Origin: an uncultured Flavonifractor sp.
GTDB lineage: Bacteria > Bacillota > Clostridia > Oscillospirales > Oscillospiraceae
Direction of reading: 5' to 3'
DNA length: 64,000 bases
NCBI GenBank assembly: GCA_947346365.1
Contig: CANAAV010000004.1
Location: 62,001-126,000, forward strand
Shown here: piece by piece, positions 33,727 through 46,502 of the stretch
Position numbering within the stretch: the stretch's first letter is position 1
Layout of the letters: each line of letters starts with the position of its first letter
Program-made: the position numbers and the translations under genes
Notes under the pieces: generated by a model
Databases searched by the model: none
Told to the model about the DNA's origin: nothing
Seen by the model: only the letters and a program-made list of their open reading frames with translations

Positions 33727-36700
33727 ATGATGGTCAAGGACGTCTACTACGGCAAGACCCTTCGCAAAAGCTATGCCCGCCACAAAGAAATTTTAGAGAT
33801 GCCCAACCTGCTGGAGGTGCAGAAAAATTCCTATCAGTGGTTCCTGGACAAGGGCCTGCGGGAGGTCTTTAAGGACGTGGCCTCCATTACGGACTACGCC
33901 GGGAATCTGGAGCTGTCCTTCATCGACTATTCCATGGATGAGCCCCCCAAGTACACCGTGGAGGAGTGCAAGGCCCGGGACGCTACCTATGCCGCCCCCA
34001 TCAAGGTGCGGGTGCGCCTGCGCAACAAGGAGACCGAAGAGATTAAAGAGCAGGAGATCTTCATGGGCGATTTTCCCCTGATGACCGACTCCGGTTCCTT
34101 TGTCATCAACGGTGCCGAGCGGGTGATTGTCTCCCAAATCGTCCGCTCTCCCGGCATTTACTATTCCCGCACGGAAGACAAAGCCGCCAATGTCACCTAC
34201 GCCTCCACGGTAATTCCCGGCCGGGGCGCGTGGCTGGAGTACGAGACCGATCTGTCCGACCTGTTCTATGTGCGCATCGACAAAAACCGCAAGCTCCCCG
34301 TTACCTGCCTGATTCGTGCGGTAGGCCCTAAAACTGACGGGGAAATCCTGGAGCTTTTCGGCGAGGATCCCCGGATTGTGGCCACCCTGGAGAAGGACGC
34401 CTGCAAGACCTATGAAGAGGCTCTGCTGGAGATCTACCGCAAGCTCCGCCCCGGCGAACCCCCCACGGTGGACTCCGCCGAGAGCCTGCTCAACGCGCTG
34501 TTCTTCGACCCTCGGCGGTACGACCTGGCCACCGTCGGCCGGTACAAATTTAACAAGAAGCTGGCCATCTGGAGCCGGCTGGCGGGCCAAAAGCTGGCCA
34601 TGCCGGTCTCTGATCCCACCACCGGCGAGATTATCGCCGAACCCGGCGAAGTTCTCACCAGGGAGCGTGCCCACGAGCTGGATGCCAAGGGCGTCAACGA
34701 GGCCGTTTTGGATCTGGACGGAGTCATGGTCAAGGTGTTCTCCAACCACATGGTGGATATGAGCGGCTTTGTGGACTTTGACCCGGAGGAGTGCGGGGTG
34801 ACCGAGCGGGTGCGCTTTACCGTGCTCCAGGATCTGCTGTCCCAGTATTCCGGCGAGGAGCTCAAAGAGGCCGTCCAGGACCATCTGGACGAGCTGGTGC
34901 CCAAGCACATCATTGTAGACGATATCATGGCCTCCATCAACTACCTCAACTGTCTGGCCCATGGTGTGGGCAATGCCGACGATATCGACCACCTGGGCAA
35001 CCGCCGCCTGCGCTGCGTAGGCGAGCTGCTGCAAAACCAATTCCGCATCGGCTTTTCCCGCATGGAGCGGGTCATTCGGGAGCGGATGACCATTCAAGAC
35101 CTGGACATCGTCACCCCCCAGTCCCTCATTAACATCCGCCCTGTCACCGCCTCCATCAAGGAGTTCTTCGGCTCCTCCCCCCTGAGCCAGTTCATGGACC
35201 AGACCAACCCTCTGGCCGAGCTCACCCACAAGCGGCGCATGTCCGCCCTGGGCCCCGGCGGCCTCTCCCGGGACCGCGCCTCCTTTGACGTACGCGACGT
35301 GCACTACAGCCATTACGGCCGGCTGTGCCCCATTGAAACCCCGGAAGGTCCCAACATCGGCCTGATCTCTTATATGGCCTCCTATGCCCGTATCAACCGT
35401 TACGGCTTCATTGAGGCCCCTTACCGCAAGGTGGATAAGCTCACCGGGCGCGTCACCGACCAGGTGGATTATATGACCGCCGACGTGGAGGATCAGTTCA
35501 TCATTGCCCAGGCCACCGAGCCTGTAGACGAGAACGGCTGCCTGGTCAACAGCCGCATCACCTGCCGCCACCGCAGCGAGATTATCTCCGTGGACCGGGA
35601 CCAGGTGGACTATATCGACGTCTCCCCTAAGATGATGTTCTCCATCGCCACCGCCATGATCCCCTTCCTGGAAAACGACGACGCCAACCGGGCCCTGATG
35701 GGCGCCAACATGCAGCGCCAGGCGGTGCCCCTGCTGACCACCGAGGCCCCCATTGTCGCCACCGGGCAGGAGCACAAAAACTGCATCGACTCCGGCGTCG
35801 CCGTTCTGGCGGAGGAGGACGGCGTAGTCACCCGCGTGTCCGCCGAATATGTCACCGTGCGCTATGAGCACCTGGGCCTTAAGGAGTACAAACTGACCAA
35901 GTTCCTGCGCTCCAACCACACCACCTGCATCAACCAGCGGCCCATCGTCACTGTGGGGCAAAAGGTCAGCAAGGGTGAGGTCATCGTAGACGGCCCCTCT
36001 ACCTGCAACGGCGAGATTGCCCTGGGCAAAAACATCCTCATGGGCTTTATGACCTGGGAGGGCTACAACTACGAGGACGCCATCCTTCTAAACGAGCGCA
36101 TGGTCAAAGAAGACGTGTTCACTTCGATCCATATTGAGGAGTACGAGACGGAATCCCGCGACACCAAGCTGGGCCCCGAGGAGATTACCCGCGACATTCC
36201 CAACGTAGGCGAGGACGCCCTAAAGGACCTGGACGAGCGGGGCATCATCCGCGTGGGCGCCGAGGTCCGCGCCGGGGACATCCTGGTGGGCAAGGTCACC
36301 CCCAAGGGCGAAACCGACCTGACCGCCGAAGAGCGGCTGCTGCGGGCCATTTTTGGCGAGAAGGCCCGGGAGGTCCGGGACACCTCCCTCAAGGTCCCCC
36401 ACGGCGAGAGCGGCATCATTGTGGACGTCAACGTGTTCACCCGCGAGGCGGGCGATGAGCTCTCTCCCGGCGTAAACATGGTGGTGCGGGTCTATATTGC
36501 CCAGAAGCGCAAAATCAGCGTAGGCGACAAGATGGCCGGCCGCCACGGCAACAAGGGCGTCGTTTCCCGCATTCTGCCCCAGGAGGACATGCCCTTCCTG
36601 CCGGACGGCACTCCCCTGGACATCGTGCTCAACCCCTTGGGCGTGCCCTCCCGCATGAATATCGGCCAGGTGCTGGAGGTCCATCTGGGCTACGCCGCCA

Positions 36701-37431
36701 AGGCCCTGGGCTGGAAGGTCGCCACCCCCGTCTTCAACGGCGCCGACGAGCGGGATATTGAGGAGACCCTCGCCATGGCGGGCCTCTCCCCTGACGGCAA
36801 GAGCTGGCTCTATGACGGGCGCACCGGCGAGCGCTTTGACAACCGGGTTACCGTGGGCTATGTGTACTTCCTCAAGCTCCACCACCTGGTGGACGACAAG
36901 ATTCACGCCCGCTCCACTGGCCCCTACTCCCTGGTCACCCAGCAACCCTTGGGCGGCAAAGCCCAATTCGGCGGGCAGCGGTTCGGCGAGATGGAGGTCT
37001 GGGCCCTGGAGGCCTATGGCGCCGCTTACACCCTCCAGGAAATTCTGACCGTTAAATCCGACGACGTAACCGGGCGCGTGCACACCTATGAGTCCATCGT
37101 CAAGGGCCACAACGTACCCAAGCCCGGCGTGCCGGAGTCCTTCAAGGTTCTGGTGAAGGAGCTCCAATCCCTGTGCCTGGACATGAAGGTGCTGGACGGC
37201 GAGGGCAATGAGATTGAGCTGAAGGACGACGACGAGGACACCTATCAGCCCGGCAGGTTCCATGACGATGACGACGATTATTACGACAATTATAATACCG
37301 GCGGCGAGTCCGACTTTGCCGCTGCGGGCTACACCCTGAAAGAGGGCAGCGACGACGACGACCTGGAGGCAGACGGCGGCGGATTCGAGGACGAATTTGA
37401 CGGCGGCTTTGACCAGGATGACATGGAATAA
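33727..37431 (+). CDS. rpoB: DNA-directed RNA polymerase subunit beta
   Basis: Catalytic core subunit of RNA polymerase, 1234 residues. The N-terminus [20 protein letters not shown], the rifampicin region with [24 protein letters not shown], and the C-terminal [18 protein letters not shown] are all present, in family order. The QFMDQ and HKRR residues are of the rifampicin-sensitive type. An acidic Asp/Gly-rich tail of about 60 residues follows the last conserved block. I start it at the ATG 33727 (or 33730), with GAGGTG about 11 nt upstream; longer frames reach into the leader. rplJ-rplL, usually just before rpoB, are absent. Assignment is secure. Confidence 0.98.
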   Translation: MMVKDVYYGKTLRKSYARHKEILEMPNLLEVQKNSYQWFLDKGLREVFKDVASITDYAGNLELSFIDYSMDEPPKYTVEECKARDATYAAPIKVRVRLRNKETEEIKEQEIFMGDFPLMTDSGSFVINGAERVIVSQIVRSPGIYYSRTEDKAANVTYASTVIPGRGAWLEYETDLSDLFYVRIDKNRKLPVTCLIRAVGPKTDGEILELFGEDPRIVATLEKDACKTYEEALLEIYRKLRPGEPPTVDSAESLLNALFFDPRRYDLATVGRYKFNKKLAIWSRLAGQKLAMPVSDPTTGEIIAEPGEVLTRERAHELDAKGVNEAVLDLDGVMVKVFSNHMVDMSGFVDFDPEECGVTERVRFTVLQDLLSQYSGEELKEAVQDHLDELVPKHIIVDDIMASINYLNCLAHGVGNADDIDHLGNRRLRCVGELLQNQFRIGFSRMERVIRERMTIQDLDIVTPQSLINIRPVTASIKEFFGSSPLSQFMDQTNPLAELTHKRRMSALGPGGLSRDRASFDVRDVHYSHYGRLCPIETPEGPNIGLISYMASYARINRYGFIEAPYRKVDKLTGRVTDQVDYMTADVEDQFIIAQATEPVDENGCLVNSRITCRHRSEIISVDRDQVDYIDVSPKMMFSIATAMIPFLENDDANRALMGANMQRQAVPLLTTEAPIVATGQEHKNCIDSGVAVLAEEDGVVTRVSAEYVTVRYEHLGLKEYKLTKFLRSNHTTCINQRPIVTVGQKVSKGEVIVDGPSTCNGEIALGKNILMGFMTWEGYNYEDAILLNERMVKEDVFTSIHIEEYETESRDTKLGPEEITRDIPNVGEDALKDLDERGIIRVGAEVRAGDILVGKVTPKGETDLTAEERLLRAIFGEKAREVRDTSLKVPHGESGIIVDVNVFTREAGDELSPGVNMVVRVYIAQKRKISVGDKMAGRHGNKGVVSRILPQEDMPFLPDGTPLDIVLNPLGVPSRMNIGQVLEVHLGYAAKALGWKVATPVFNGADERDIEETLAMAGLSPDGKSWLYDGRTGERFDNRVTVGYVYFLKLHHLVDDKIHARSTGPYSLVTQQPLGGKAQFGGQRFGEMEVWALEAYGAAYTLQEILTVKSDDVTGRVHTYESIVKGHNVPKPGVPESFKVLVKELQSLCLDMKVLDGEGNEIELKDDDEDTYQPGRFHDDDDDYYDNYNTGGESDFAAAGYTLKEGSDDDDLEADGGGFEDEFDGGFDQDDME

Positions 37432-37454
37432 GCAATGGGAGGAGGATTGCAGTT

Positions 37455-41264
<3,810 letters not shown>

Positions 41265-41284
41265 CCCTCTCCTTTTCCCTTTTT

Positions 41285-41313
41285 GGTGGCCCGGAGCTCT
41301 GCTTCGGGCCACC
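41285..41313 (+). terminator. Terminator after rpoC
   Basis: A 13-bp stem (arms 41285-41297 and 41301-41313, one G-U pair) with a 3-nt loop lies 20 bp after the rpoC stop. The U-run is weak (ATTTTG further on), so read-through into the next gene is possible. Confidence 0.65.
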
Positions 41314-41354
41314 TGATCGTATTTTGCCCATTTTGTTTTTACGAGGTGATCTCA

Positions 41355-42737
41355 TTGCCCTCTCTGCCCCTCTCTCCCCCCCCCTCTCCCCGAACGCTCG
41401 CCTGCGGCGGCCTGGGCGGGGGACTGCTGCTGCTGAGTCTGGCTCCTACGCTCGCTCTGGAGCAGGGAAACACAGCGGCCCATGCCGCTGTGTTTCTCCT
41501 GCTCTGCCTGCTGGCCTCAGGCGCTTTCGCAGCCGTGCTTTACAGCACCCGCCGCATGGAATCTGCCCTGCAAGCCCTGCTCCCCATCGGCCTGGCCTTT
41601 CTCCTCCGTGCTGCTATGCTGGACCATCAGAGCGCAGACTATATGGATTTTCTCTCCCGCTGGGTGGAGACTTTCCGGCAAAACGGGGGATTTGCCGCCA
41701 TCAAGCAGCCTATCGGAAACTATAACGCCCCCTATCTCTATTTTCTGGCCGCCTTTTCCTATCTGCCCTTGTCTGACCTATACCTTATCAAGCTGCTGTC
41801 TATCACCTTCGATGTAATCTTGGCCTGGGGCGGCCTGCGGCTGGTCCGGCGGCTGCGGCCGGAGGAACTCCGCCGCCAGACGGCCTGCTTCTGCGTTTTG
41901 CTGCTGCTGCCCACCGCAGTGCTCAACGGAGCCTGCTGGGGCCAGTGCGACAGTCTGTACGGCGGCCTAGTCCTCCACGCTCTGGCAGACGCCCTGGACG
42001 GCCGGGGCAAGCGCTCCTGCGCGTTGCTGGGACTCGCTTTTTCATTTAAATTACAAACCATTTTCCTGATCCCATTGTGGGGCGGATTATGGCTGGCAAA
42101 GCGGCTGAAATTCCCAGACCTGTTCTTCTTCCCCATCGGGTATGGCGCGGCAATCCTGCCCGCTGTACTGATGGGCAAGCCTCTGGCGGATATCCTGGGC
42201 GTCTACCTGGGGCAGACTGCCGAAGGGGCGGGGCATCTGTGCTACAACGCCCCTTCGGCCTACTCCTTTCTGCCTTACGGCGCCCAGCCGGACGAGCGCA
42301 CGCTGGCTCTGCTGGGCATCGCCGCAGCTTTTGTCCTGGTACTGCTTCTGCTGGGCGCACTTTTCCTCCGGCGGGGCCGGGCCGAAGACCGGCTCGTGCT
42401 GGCGGCGGCGGCGGTCATGGCCATTGGCGTCCCTTTCCTGCTGCCCTATATGCACGACCGGTACTTTTTCCTGGCGGACGTGCTCTGCGCCGCCTGGGCC
42501 TGCACTTTTTCCGGCGAAATTCCCTGCGCCCTGCTGGTTCAGGGAAGCTCTTTGATGTCTTACCTCAATTATCTGCGGGGGCGCTACACTCTGGTGCTCA
42601 GCCTAGGCGGGCAGACTTACGTTATGCTCACAGAGACCCTGTTGATGCTGTGCGCCCTGATCTGGGCCCTTTCCTCCCTCTTCGCCCAACTCCGTCCCAG
42701 TACGGGCTTGTCTGCCCAATTGGGAAAAGATTCCTGA
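41355..42737 (+). CDS. Polytopic membrane glycosyltransferase-like protein (GT-C fold)
   Basis: 460-residue membrane protein with about ten to twelve hydrophobic helices. The first outer loop carries an acidic motif (SADYMDFLSRWVE) where GT-C enzymes place the catalytic Asp. Blocks such as NGACWGQCDSLYGGLV and PYMHDRYFFLADV are shared with mannosyltransferase-like GT-C proteins that use lipid-linked sugars. The start is a TTG at 41355-41357 with GAGGTG 6 nt upstream; the frame is open further up but has no better start. It follows rpoC with a leaky-looking terminator between. Donor and acceptor are unknown. Confidence 0.8.
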   Translation: MPSLPLSPPPSPRTLACGGLGGGLLLLSLAPTLALEQGNTAAHAAVFLLLCLLASGAFAAVLYSTRRMESALQALLPIGLAFLLRAAMLDHQSADYMDFLSRWVETFRQNGGFAAIKQPIGNYNAPYLYFLAAFSYLPLSDLYLIKLLSITFDVILAWGGLRLVRRLRPEELRRQTACFCVLLLLPTAVLNGACWGQCDSLYGGLVLHALADALDGRGKRSCALLGLAFSFKLQTIFLIPLWGGLWLAKRLKFPDLFFFPIGYGAAILPAVLMGKPLADILGVYLGQTAEGAGHLCYNAPSAYSFLPYGAQPDERTLALLGIAAAFVLVLLLLGALFLRRGRAEDRLVLAAAAVMAIGVPFLLPYMHDRYFFLADVLCAAWACTFSGEIPCALLVQGSSLMSYLNYLRGRYTLVLSLGGQTYVMLTETLLMLCALIWALSSLFAQLRPSTGLSAQLGKDS

Positions 42738-42756
42738 AATTTCTCTCCAAAAACGG

Positions 42757-42785
42757 TTGACGAACTGGAAACAATGTGTTACAAT
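42757..42785 (+). promoter_or_regulatory. Strong promoter of the 96-residue unknown
   Basis: TTGACG (42757-42762), 17 bp, TACAAT (42780-42785), 10 of 12 consensus bases, about 50 bp before the start codon. Confidence 0.75.
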
Positions 42786-42833
42786 TCGGTTACAGTTTTT
42801 AATGACTTGTAACCATCTGAAAGGAGGGTATCT

Positions 42834-43124
42834 ATGGCGGATCAAAAAGTACCTTTGACCTATAAAGGGCGTCCCCTGCGCCGGAAGGACAGCTTGATTT
42901 ATTACGGCAGCATGGCGGAAAAATATATTATTATGTTTCAGATTCTGGACAGCAAGAAATGCCAGGATATGGACGTAGCAAATAAAGTCTCCGTCCAGCT
43001 CCAGCTTACCGACCCGGATCTTAAAAGCCGGGACCGGGTCGTCAAAAAGACCGAAAAAGACAGCCTGTACGCAGCCATGGACGTGGCTTCCGTTTGGCTG
43101 GAGCGGGCTTTAGCCAGTAAATAA
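42834..43124 (+). CDS. Small conserved-looking cytoplasmic protein, unknown function
   Basis: 96 residues, no signal or membrane helix, mixed charge. I do not recognise the family. The gene is real by several signs: a strong promoter at 42757-42785, an AAAGGAGG site 7 nt before the ATG, and normal codon use. The sequence contains a compact alpha/beta pattern (LIYYGSMAEKYIIMFQILD, then KVSVQLQL and a C-terminal helix). It is followed after 75 bp by the NlpC/P60 gene, which has its own ribosome site, so the two may share a transcript. Confidence 0.8.
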   Translation: MADQKVPLTYKGRPLRRKDSLIYYGSMAEKYIIMFQILDSKKCQDMDVANKVSVQLQLTDPDLKSRDRVVKKTEKDSLYAAMDVASVWLERALASK

Positions 43125-43199
43125 TTTACGTCAACCGATTAGAGTAGAGAAACAGAGGGCCCCCGCTCCGCGGGGGAGGATTGAACGGAGGATATACAG

Positions 43200-44111
43200 A
43201 TGATACTGCCGAAGAAGCTGCTGGGCACCGCACTTGTAACTGCCGCCGCCGCCGCCTTGTGTACCGTGGGCGCCTGCGCCGCCTGCGTGGGCGTGGGCAC
43301 CGTAGAGGCGGACGCGCTCCGCCTGCGGGAGGAGGCCGGAACGGAGGCCACCGTACTCGCCACTGCCTCCGCCGGCGACACCGTGGTGGTTTTGGAAGAC
43401 GCCGGGGACGGCTGGTACAAGGTTGATTACAACTCAGTAGAGGGCTATATGTCCGGCGAGTTTCTGACTGTGGAGGAATCCGCCGATGTGACCATCGGTT
43501 ACGGTCTGGTCCAGACCGACGGCTCTACTTTGAATGTCCGCAGCGGACCCAGCACTGATTCGGAAAAGATCGTCGCCCTGTATAACGGCACTGTAGTTAC
43601 CATCAACGGCGTGGACAGCGGCTGGTTTAAGATCACCACCAGCAACGGTACCACCGGCTATGTCAGCAGCGAATATATGGTAACCTGCAAGGACTCCGCC
43701 GGTTCCCGCGGAGACGGTACCGCCGTTGCCGCTTCTTCCGGCCTGGGGCAGCAGGCGGCCAATTTCGGCCTCCAGTTTTTAGGGTGTCCCTATGTGTACG
43801 GCGCCAATGGCCCCAGCAGCTTCGACTGTTCCGGTTTCACCAGCTACGTGTTCCGCCAGTTTGGCTATACCCTTAACCGCACAGCTTCCGGCCAGCTCTC
43901 TAACGGCCAGTCCGTCAGTAAGAGTGAGCTTCAGCCCGGTGATCTGGTCTTCTTCCGTTATAACACCACCAAGGCGGCCTCCCATGTGGGCATCTACATC
44001 GGCAATGGACAGTTTGTCCATGCGTCCACGAATACATATGCTGTACAGATCGACAACCTGACTTACGGACACTATAATAACGTTTACGTAGGCGCCCGGC
44101 GCATTCTGTAA
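43200..44111 (+). CDS. Secreted SH3-NlpC/P60 cell wall hydrolase
   Basis: 303-residue exported peptidoglycan hydrolase. A signal peptide (KKLLGTALVTAAAAALCTVGACA) is followed by two bacterial SH3 domains (about 33-92 and 103-162, the second with LNVRSGPSTDSEKI). A linker and a C-terminal NlpC/P60 domain follow, with Cys210 (SSFDCSGF), His262 (ASHVGIYIG) and a polar third residue at His274. Such enzymes cut D-Glu-Dpm-type peptide bonds in the wall. The start is behind CGGAGGATATACAG. It ends in a strong terminator at 44144-44183. Assignment is secure; the exact bond is inferred. Confidence 0.95.
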   Translation: MILPKKLLGTALVTAAAAALCTVGACAACVGVGTVEADALRLREEAGTEATVLATASAGDTVVVLEDAGDGWYKVDYNSVEGYMSGEFLTVEESADVTIGYGLVQTDGSTLNVRSGPSTDSEKIVALYNGTVVTINGVDSGWFKITTSNGTTGYVSSEYMVTCKDSAGSRGDGTAVAASSGLGQQAANFGLQFLGCPYVYGANGPSSFDCSGFTSYVFRQFGYTLNRTASGQLSNGQSVSKSELQPGDLVFFRYNTTKAASHVGIYIGNGQFVHASTNTYAVQIDNLTYGHYNNVYVGARRIL

Positions 44112-44143
44112 CGGTAGCTTGCCAGAAATCTAAAATTATGTTA

Positions 44144-44183
44144 AAATAAGTGCGCGGAAGAGCTTTTCTCCGCGCACTTATTT
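44144..44183 (+). terminator. Terminator of the NlpC/P60 gene
   Basis: A 15-bp perfect inverted repeat (arms 44144-44158 and 44169-44183) with a 10-nt loop and a T-rich 3' side (TTATTTATT). Confidence 0.9.
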
Positions 44184-44235
44184 ATTCTGTTGCAGGGGCG
44201 GTTCCCCACTGACGGAAACGGAAGGATTTGTTTCC

Positions 44236-45141
44236 ATGAAAAAGCATCTGCTCACAGGCCATCTGCTTGCCCTATTCGTCTCTATCGTCTGGGGCACTGC
44301 CTTTATTGCCGTCAAAGTGCTCTTGGAGGACTTCCATCCCATTGAGGTCATGCTCTTCCGCTTTGCCCTGGCCTGGGCAGCTCTTTTTCTCTTCTCCCCC
44401 AAGCCCCTTCCCCCTAAGAGCCTACGTGCCGAGCTGCCCTTCTTAGGGGCCGGCGCCACGGGGTTGACGCTTTACTTCATCCTGCAAAACTATGCTCTAA
44501 AATTTTCCTTTGCCTCCACCGTCGGCATCATCATCTCCGCCGCCCCGATGTTCACCGCGCTGCTGCTGTGGCTGTCCCACCGGGCGCCCCGACCCGGAAA
44601 GGCCTTCTTTACCGGATTTGTGCTGGCCATGGCTGGCATTACCCTCATCTCCGTGGCCCAGGGCGATCATTTGGATCTAAACCTGATCGGCTGCCTGCTG
44701 ACTTTAGGCGCCGCCTTCTGCTGGGGGGCCTATGGCGTATGCATTGAGCTGACGGAGCAGTCCGGATACACCAGCCTACAGGTCACTCGCAAGGTCTTCT
44801 TCTGGGGTCTGGTATTCAGCCTGCCCTTCATTTGGATCAACCGCCTGGACCTCTCTTTGGACCGGTTTGCAAAGCCGGAGCTACTCTTTTGTATCCTCTA
44901 CCTGGGCCTGGGCGCATCCGCCCTGTGCTTTGCCGCCTGGAACCGGGCGGTGGTGCTGATTGGCTCCGTCGCCACCAATATCTACATCTATCTCATGCCG
45001 GTTATCACACTAGTGGCCTCCGCCTTCATTCTCAAGGAGCCTGTCACCGTCTTTTCCGTAGGGGCAATTGCGCTGATCGTCCTGGGCCTGTGGCTTTCTC
45101 AGCGGGGAACTCCGGCGGCAGCCTCCTCTCAATCAAAATAA
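44236..45141 (+). CDS. EamA/DMT family transporter
   Basis: 301-residue inner membrane protein with ten hydrophobic helices in two EamA repeats (about 10-135 and 150-290). The N-terminal VSIVWGTAFIAVKVLLEDFHPIE and the second-repeat start LGAAFCWGAYGVC are typical of drug/metabolite exporters of the RhaT/EamA type. Substrates of the family include amino acids and metabolites, and none can be assigned here. It is monocistronic, between two strong terminators. Confidence 0.93.
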   Translation: MKKHLLTGHLLALFVSIVWGTAFIAVKVLLEDFHPIEVMLFRFALAWAALFLFSPKPLPPKSLRAELPFLGAGATGLTLYFILQNYALKFSFASTVGIIISAAPMFTALLLWLSHRAPRPGKAFFTGFVLAMAGITLISVAQGDHLDLNLIGCLLTLGAAFCWGAYGVCIELTEQSGYTSLQVTRKVFFWGLVFSLPFIWINRLDLSLDRFAKPELLFCILYLGLGASALCFAAWNRAVVLIGSVATNIYIYLMPVITLVASAFILKEPVTVFSVGAIALIVLGLWLSQRGTPAAASSQSK

Positions 45142-45183
45142 AGAGCTGGGCTGGAAATCAAAAGATTTCCAGCCCAGCTCTTT
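45140..45183. terminator. Bidirectional terminator after the EamA gene
   Basis: A 20-bp perfect inverted repeat (arms 45140-45159 and 45164-45183) with an AAAA loop. It serves the plus-strand EamA gene and may also stop the minus-strand gene that ends at 45239. Confidence 0.9.
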
Positions 45184-45238
45184 GTAACCGGTAAAACGCC
45201 ATCTCACCCGCATCCAAACGGCGCGCTGTGCCCGGCGA

Positions 45239-45661
45239 TTACTCCTCCGTCTTGTCCTCGGCAGTGTCCGTCAGCTCATCCGCACATCCGGTGCAGCCAC
45301 ACTCGGGCTCCTCAGGAGGGACATCAGTCTCCACAAAGGGGACCTCCTCCTCGGTAACGCCGCTCTCCTCCCGCAGCTCAACAATGCGGGCCTTATTCTC
45401 CTCGATGGTAACTTTGCTGGCGGTAATTTTCTCACACAGGGCTTGATAGGCCGCCTCAGGAGCCATGCCACGCTCGGCATAGTAAAGCCGCCCAATCTCG
45501 GTATACGCCTTCCGGATCGCGCTCTCCTCCGTGGCGTTGTTTACATTCAGCCGGCCAATTTCCGCCAGCTGCTTGGACTTGGCCATGCCTGCCTGGGCCA
45601 GATCCACGCCTGCCTGGGCCAAATCTGCGGCCCGCTCCTTTAAATCGTTCAAAAAGTCCAT
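45239..45661 (-). CDS. Helical protein with a CGCTGC motif, unknown function
   Basis: 140 residues, cytoplasmic. The N-terminal part holds an imperfect heptad-like duplication (ADLAQAG, VDLAQAG), then a helical, charged core (TEIGRLYYAERGMAPEAAYQALCEKI) that resembles small Firmicutes proteins of the zinc-ribbon-adjacent type. The acidic C-terminus has a CGCTGC cluster that could bind a metal. The ATG has AGGAGGCTGTTCAGC upstream. It stands alone. I cannot assign a function. Confidence 0.75.
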   Translation of the reverse strand: MDFLNDLKERAADLAQAGVDLAQAGMAKSKQLAEIGRLNVNNATEESAIRKAYTEIGRLYYAERGMAPEAAYQALCEKITASKVTIEENKARIVELREESGVTEEEVPFVETDVPPEEPECGCTGCADELTDTAEDKTEE

Positions 45662-46009
45662 GCTGAACAGCCTCCTGTAGTGTAAGGGTTTTACCCCTTG
45701 AAGTATGTTATATTCTACCCCTTTTCTCCGCCATGTGCAAGGGCGCTAAAGCAATTTTATCCATTTTTAATCTTTTGTCTAATGGATTAGGCCTTGTTTG
45801 AAAAATGGGAATATGCCCAAGGGCAAGGGATCTTTTCAGCTGGCAAGCGGTTTTGATGCAGGAATTCTGACGGATTTCTCTGTGCTTGGAGCAGAATTTC
45901 CACAGGGCAAGGCAGAGGACACAGGTGGACCGATGCCCGCCAGGGACGATAACGCAGCCATGCAGAAATCCCGCCCAAGGGCAGGTTCGATTTCTGGCTG
46001 ATTAAACCG
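45662..46009. other. Intergenic stretch with a coding-like fragment
   Basis: No supported gene. A plus-strand frame at 45798-46001 reads as a plausible peptide (KGSFQLASGFDAGIL and so on) but has no ribosome site or promoter. It could be a relic or a short interspersed repeat. Confidence 0.5.
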
Positions 46010-46306
46010 CTAGGATAGATCGCAGACCTGCTCATAGCCATCGCACGGATCGCAGGCGTCTTCCTCCGGCGGCTGTACAAAGCGCTCCTCCTCCCCCAGT
46101 GGAAACAGCAGCAGGGACGCGCCGAACAATACCGCCGCGCCGATCGCGATGGCCTGAACCTTATTTTCCCGCAGCCAGGGCCGGCAGGGCTCCAGCTGGG
46201 GAACCGCCCCGCCAAATTGGTCCAGCGCGGCATACAGCCCCGCCGCCAGGATGACACACAGGGCCAGCCGCCCCAACGTCTTTTGTTTTTCCGGTTTCGC
46301 TTCCAT
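46010..46306 (-). CDS. Small two-helix membrane protein, unknown
   Basis: 98 residues starting MEAKPEKQKT. Two hydrophobic segments (about 11-32 and 50-69) are separated by a short polar loop, and the acidic C-terminus has three Cys (EEDACDPCDGYEQVC). The start ATG at 46304-46306 has AAGGAGG 9 nt upstream, which fixes the gene inside a longer open frame that runs to 46807 without any ribosome site. Family not recognised. It is divergent from the P-type ATPase. Confidence 0.75.
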   Translation of the reverse strand: MEAKPEKQKTLGRLALCVILAAGLYAALDQFGGAVPQLEPCRPWLRENKVQAIAIGAAVLFGASLLLFPLGEEERFVQPPEEDACDPCDGYEQVCDLS

Positions 46307-46420
46307 CCGGCACCGCCTCCTTATTACCAGTATAGTGGAAAGCCGCTCCATGTATGCGGCCCCTAACCGGCCATTTTTGTCGAAAATTATGTCAAAACCA
46401 TTAAATTTTGTGGAATACCC

Positions 46421-46449
46421 TTGCCCGTCCTGAGGGGAAATACTATAAT
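46421..46449 (+). promoter_or_regulatory. Promoter of the P-type ATPase gene
   Basis: TTGCCC (46421-46426), 17 bp, TATAAT (46444-46449) on the plus strand, about 55 bp before the start codon. Confidence 0.7.
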
Positions 46450-46502
46450 ATTTTAAACGGCAACCTGACATGATAAAACTTTCCACGTCTCGAGGCGAAA
46501 TT

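Noticed and set aside
33793..35961. 722-codon open frame on the minus strand opposite rpoB
   Set aside because: Exactly antisense to conserved rpoB codons, without a ribosome site. The third-position GC bias of rpoB keeps the opposite frame open. Shadow frame.
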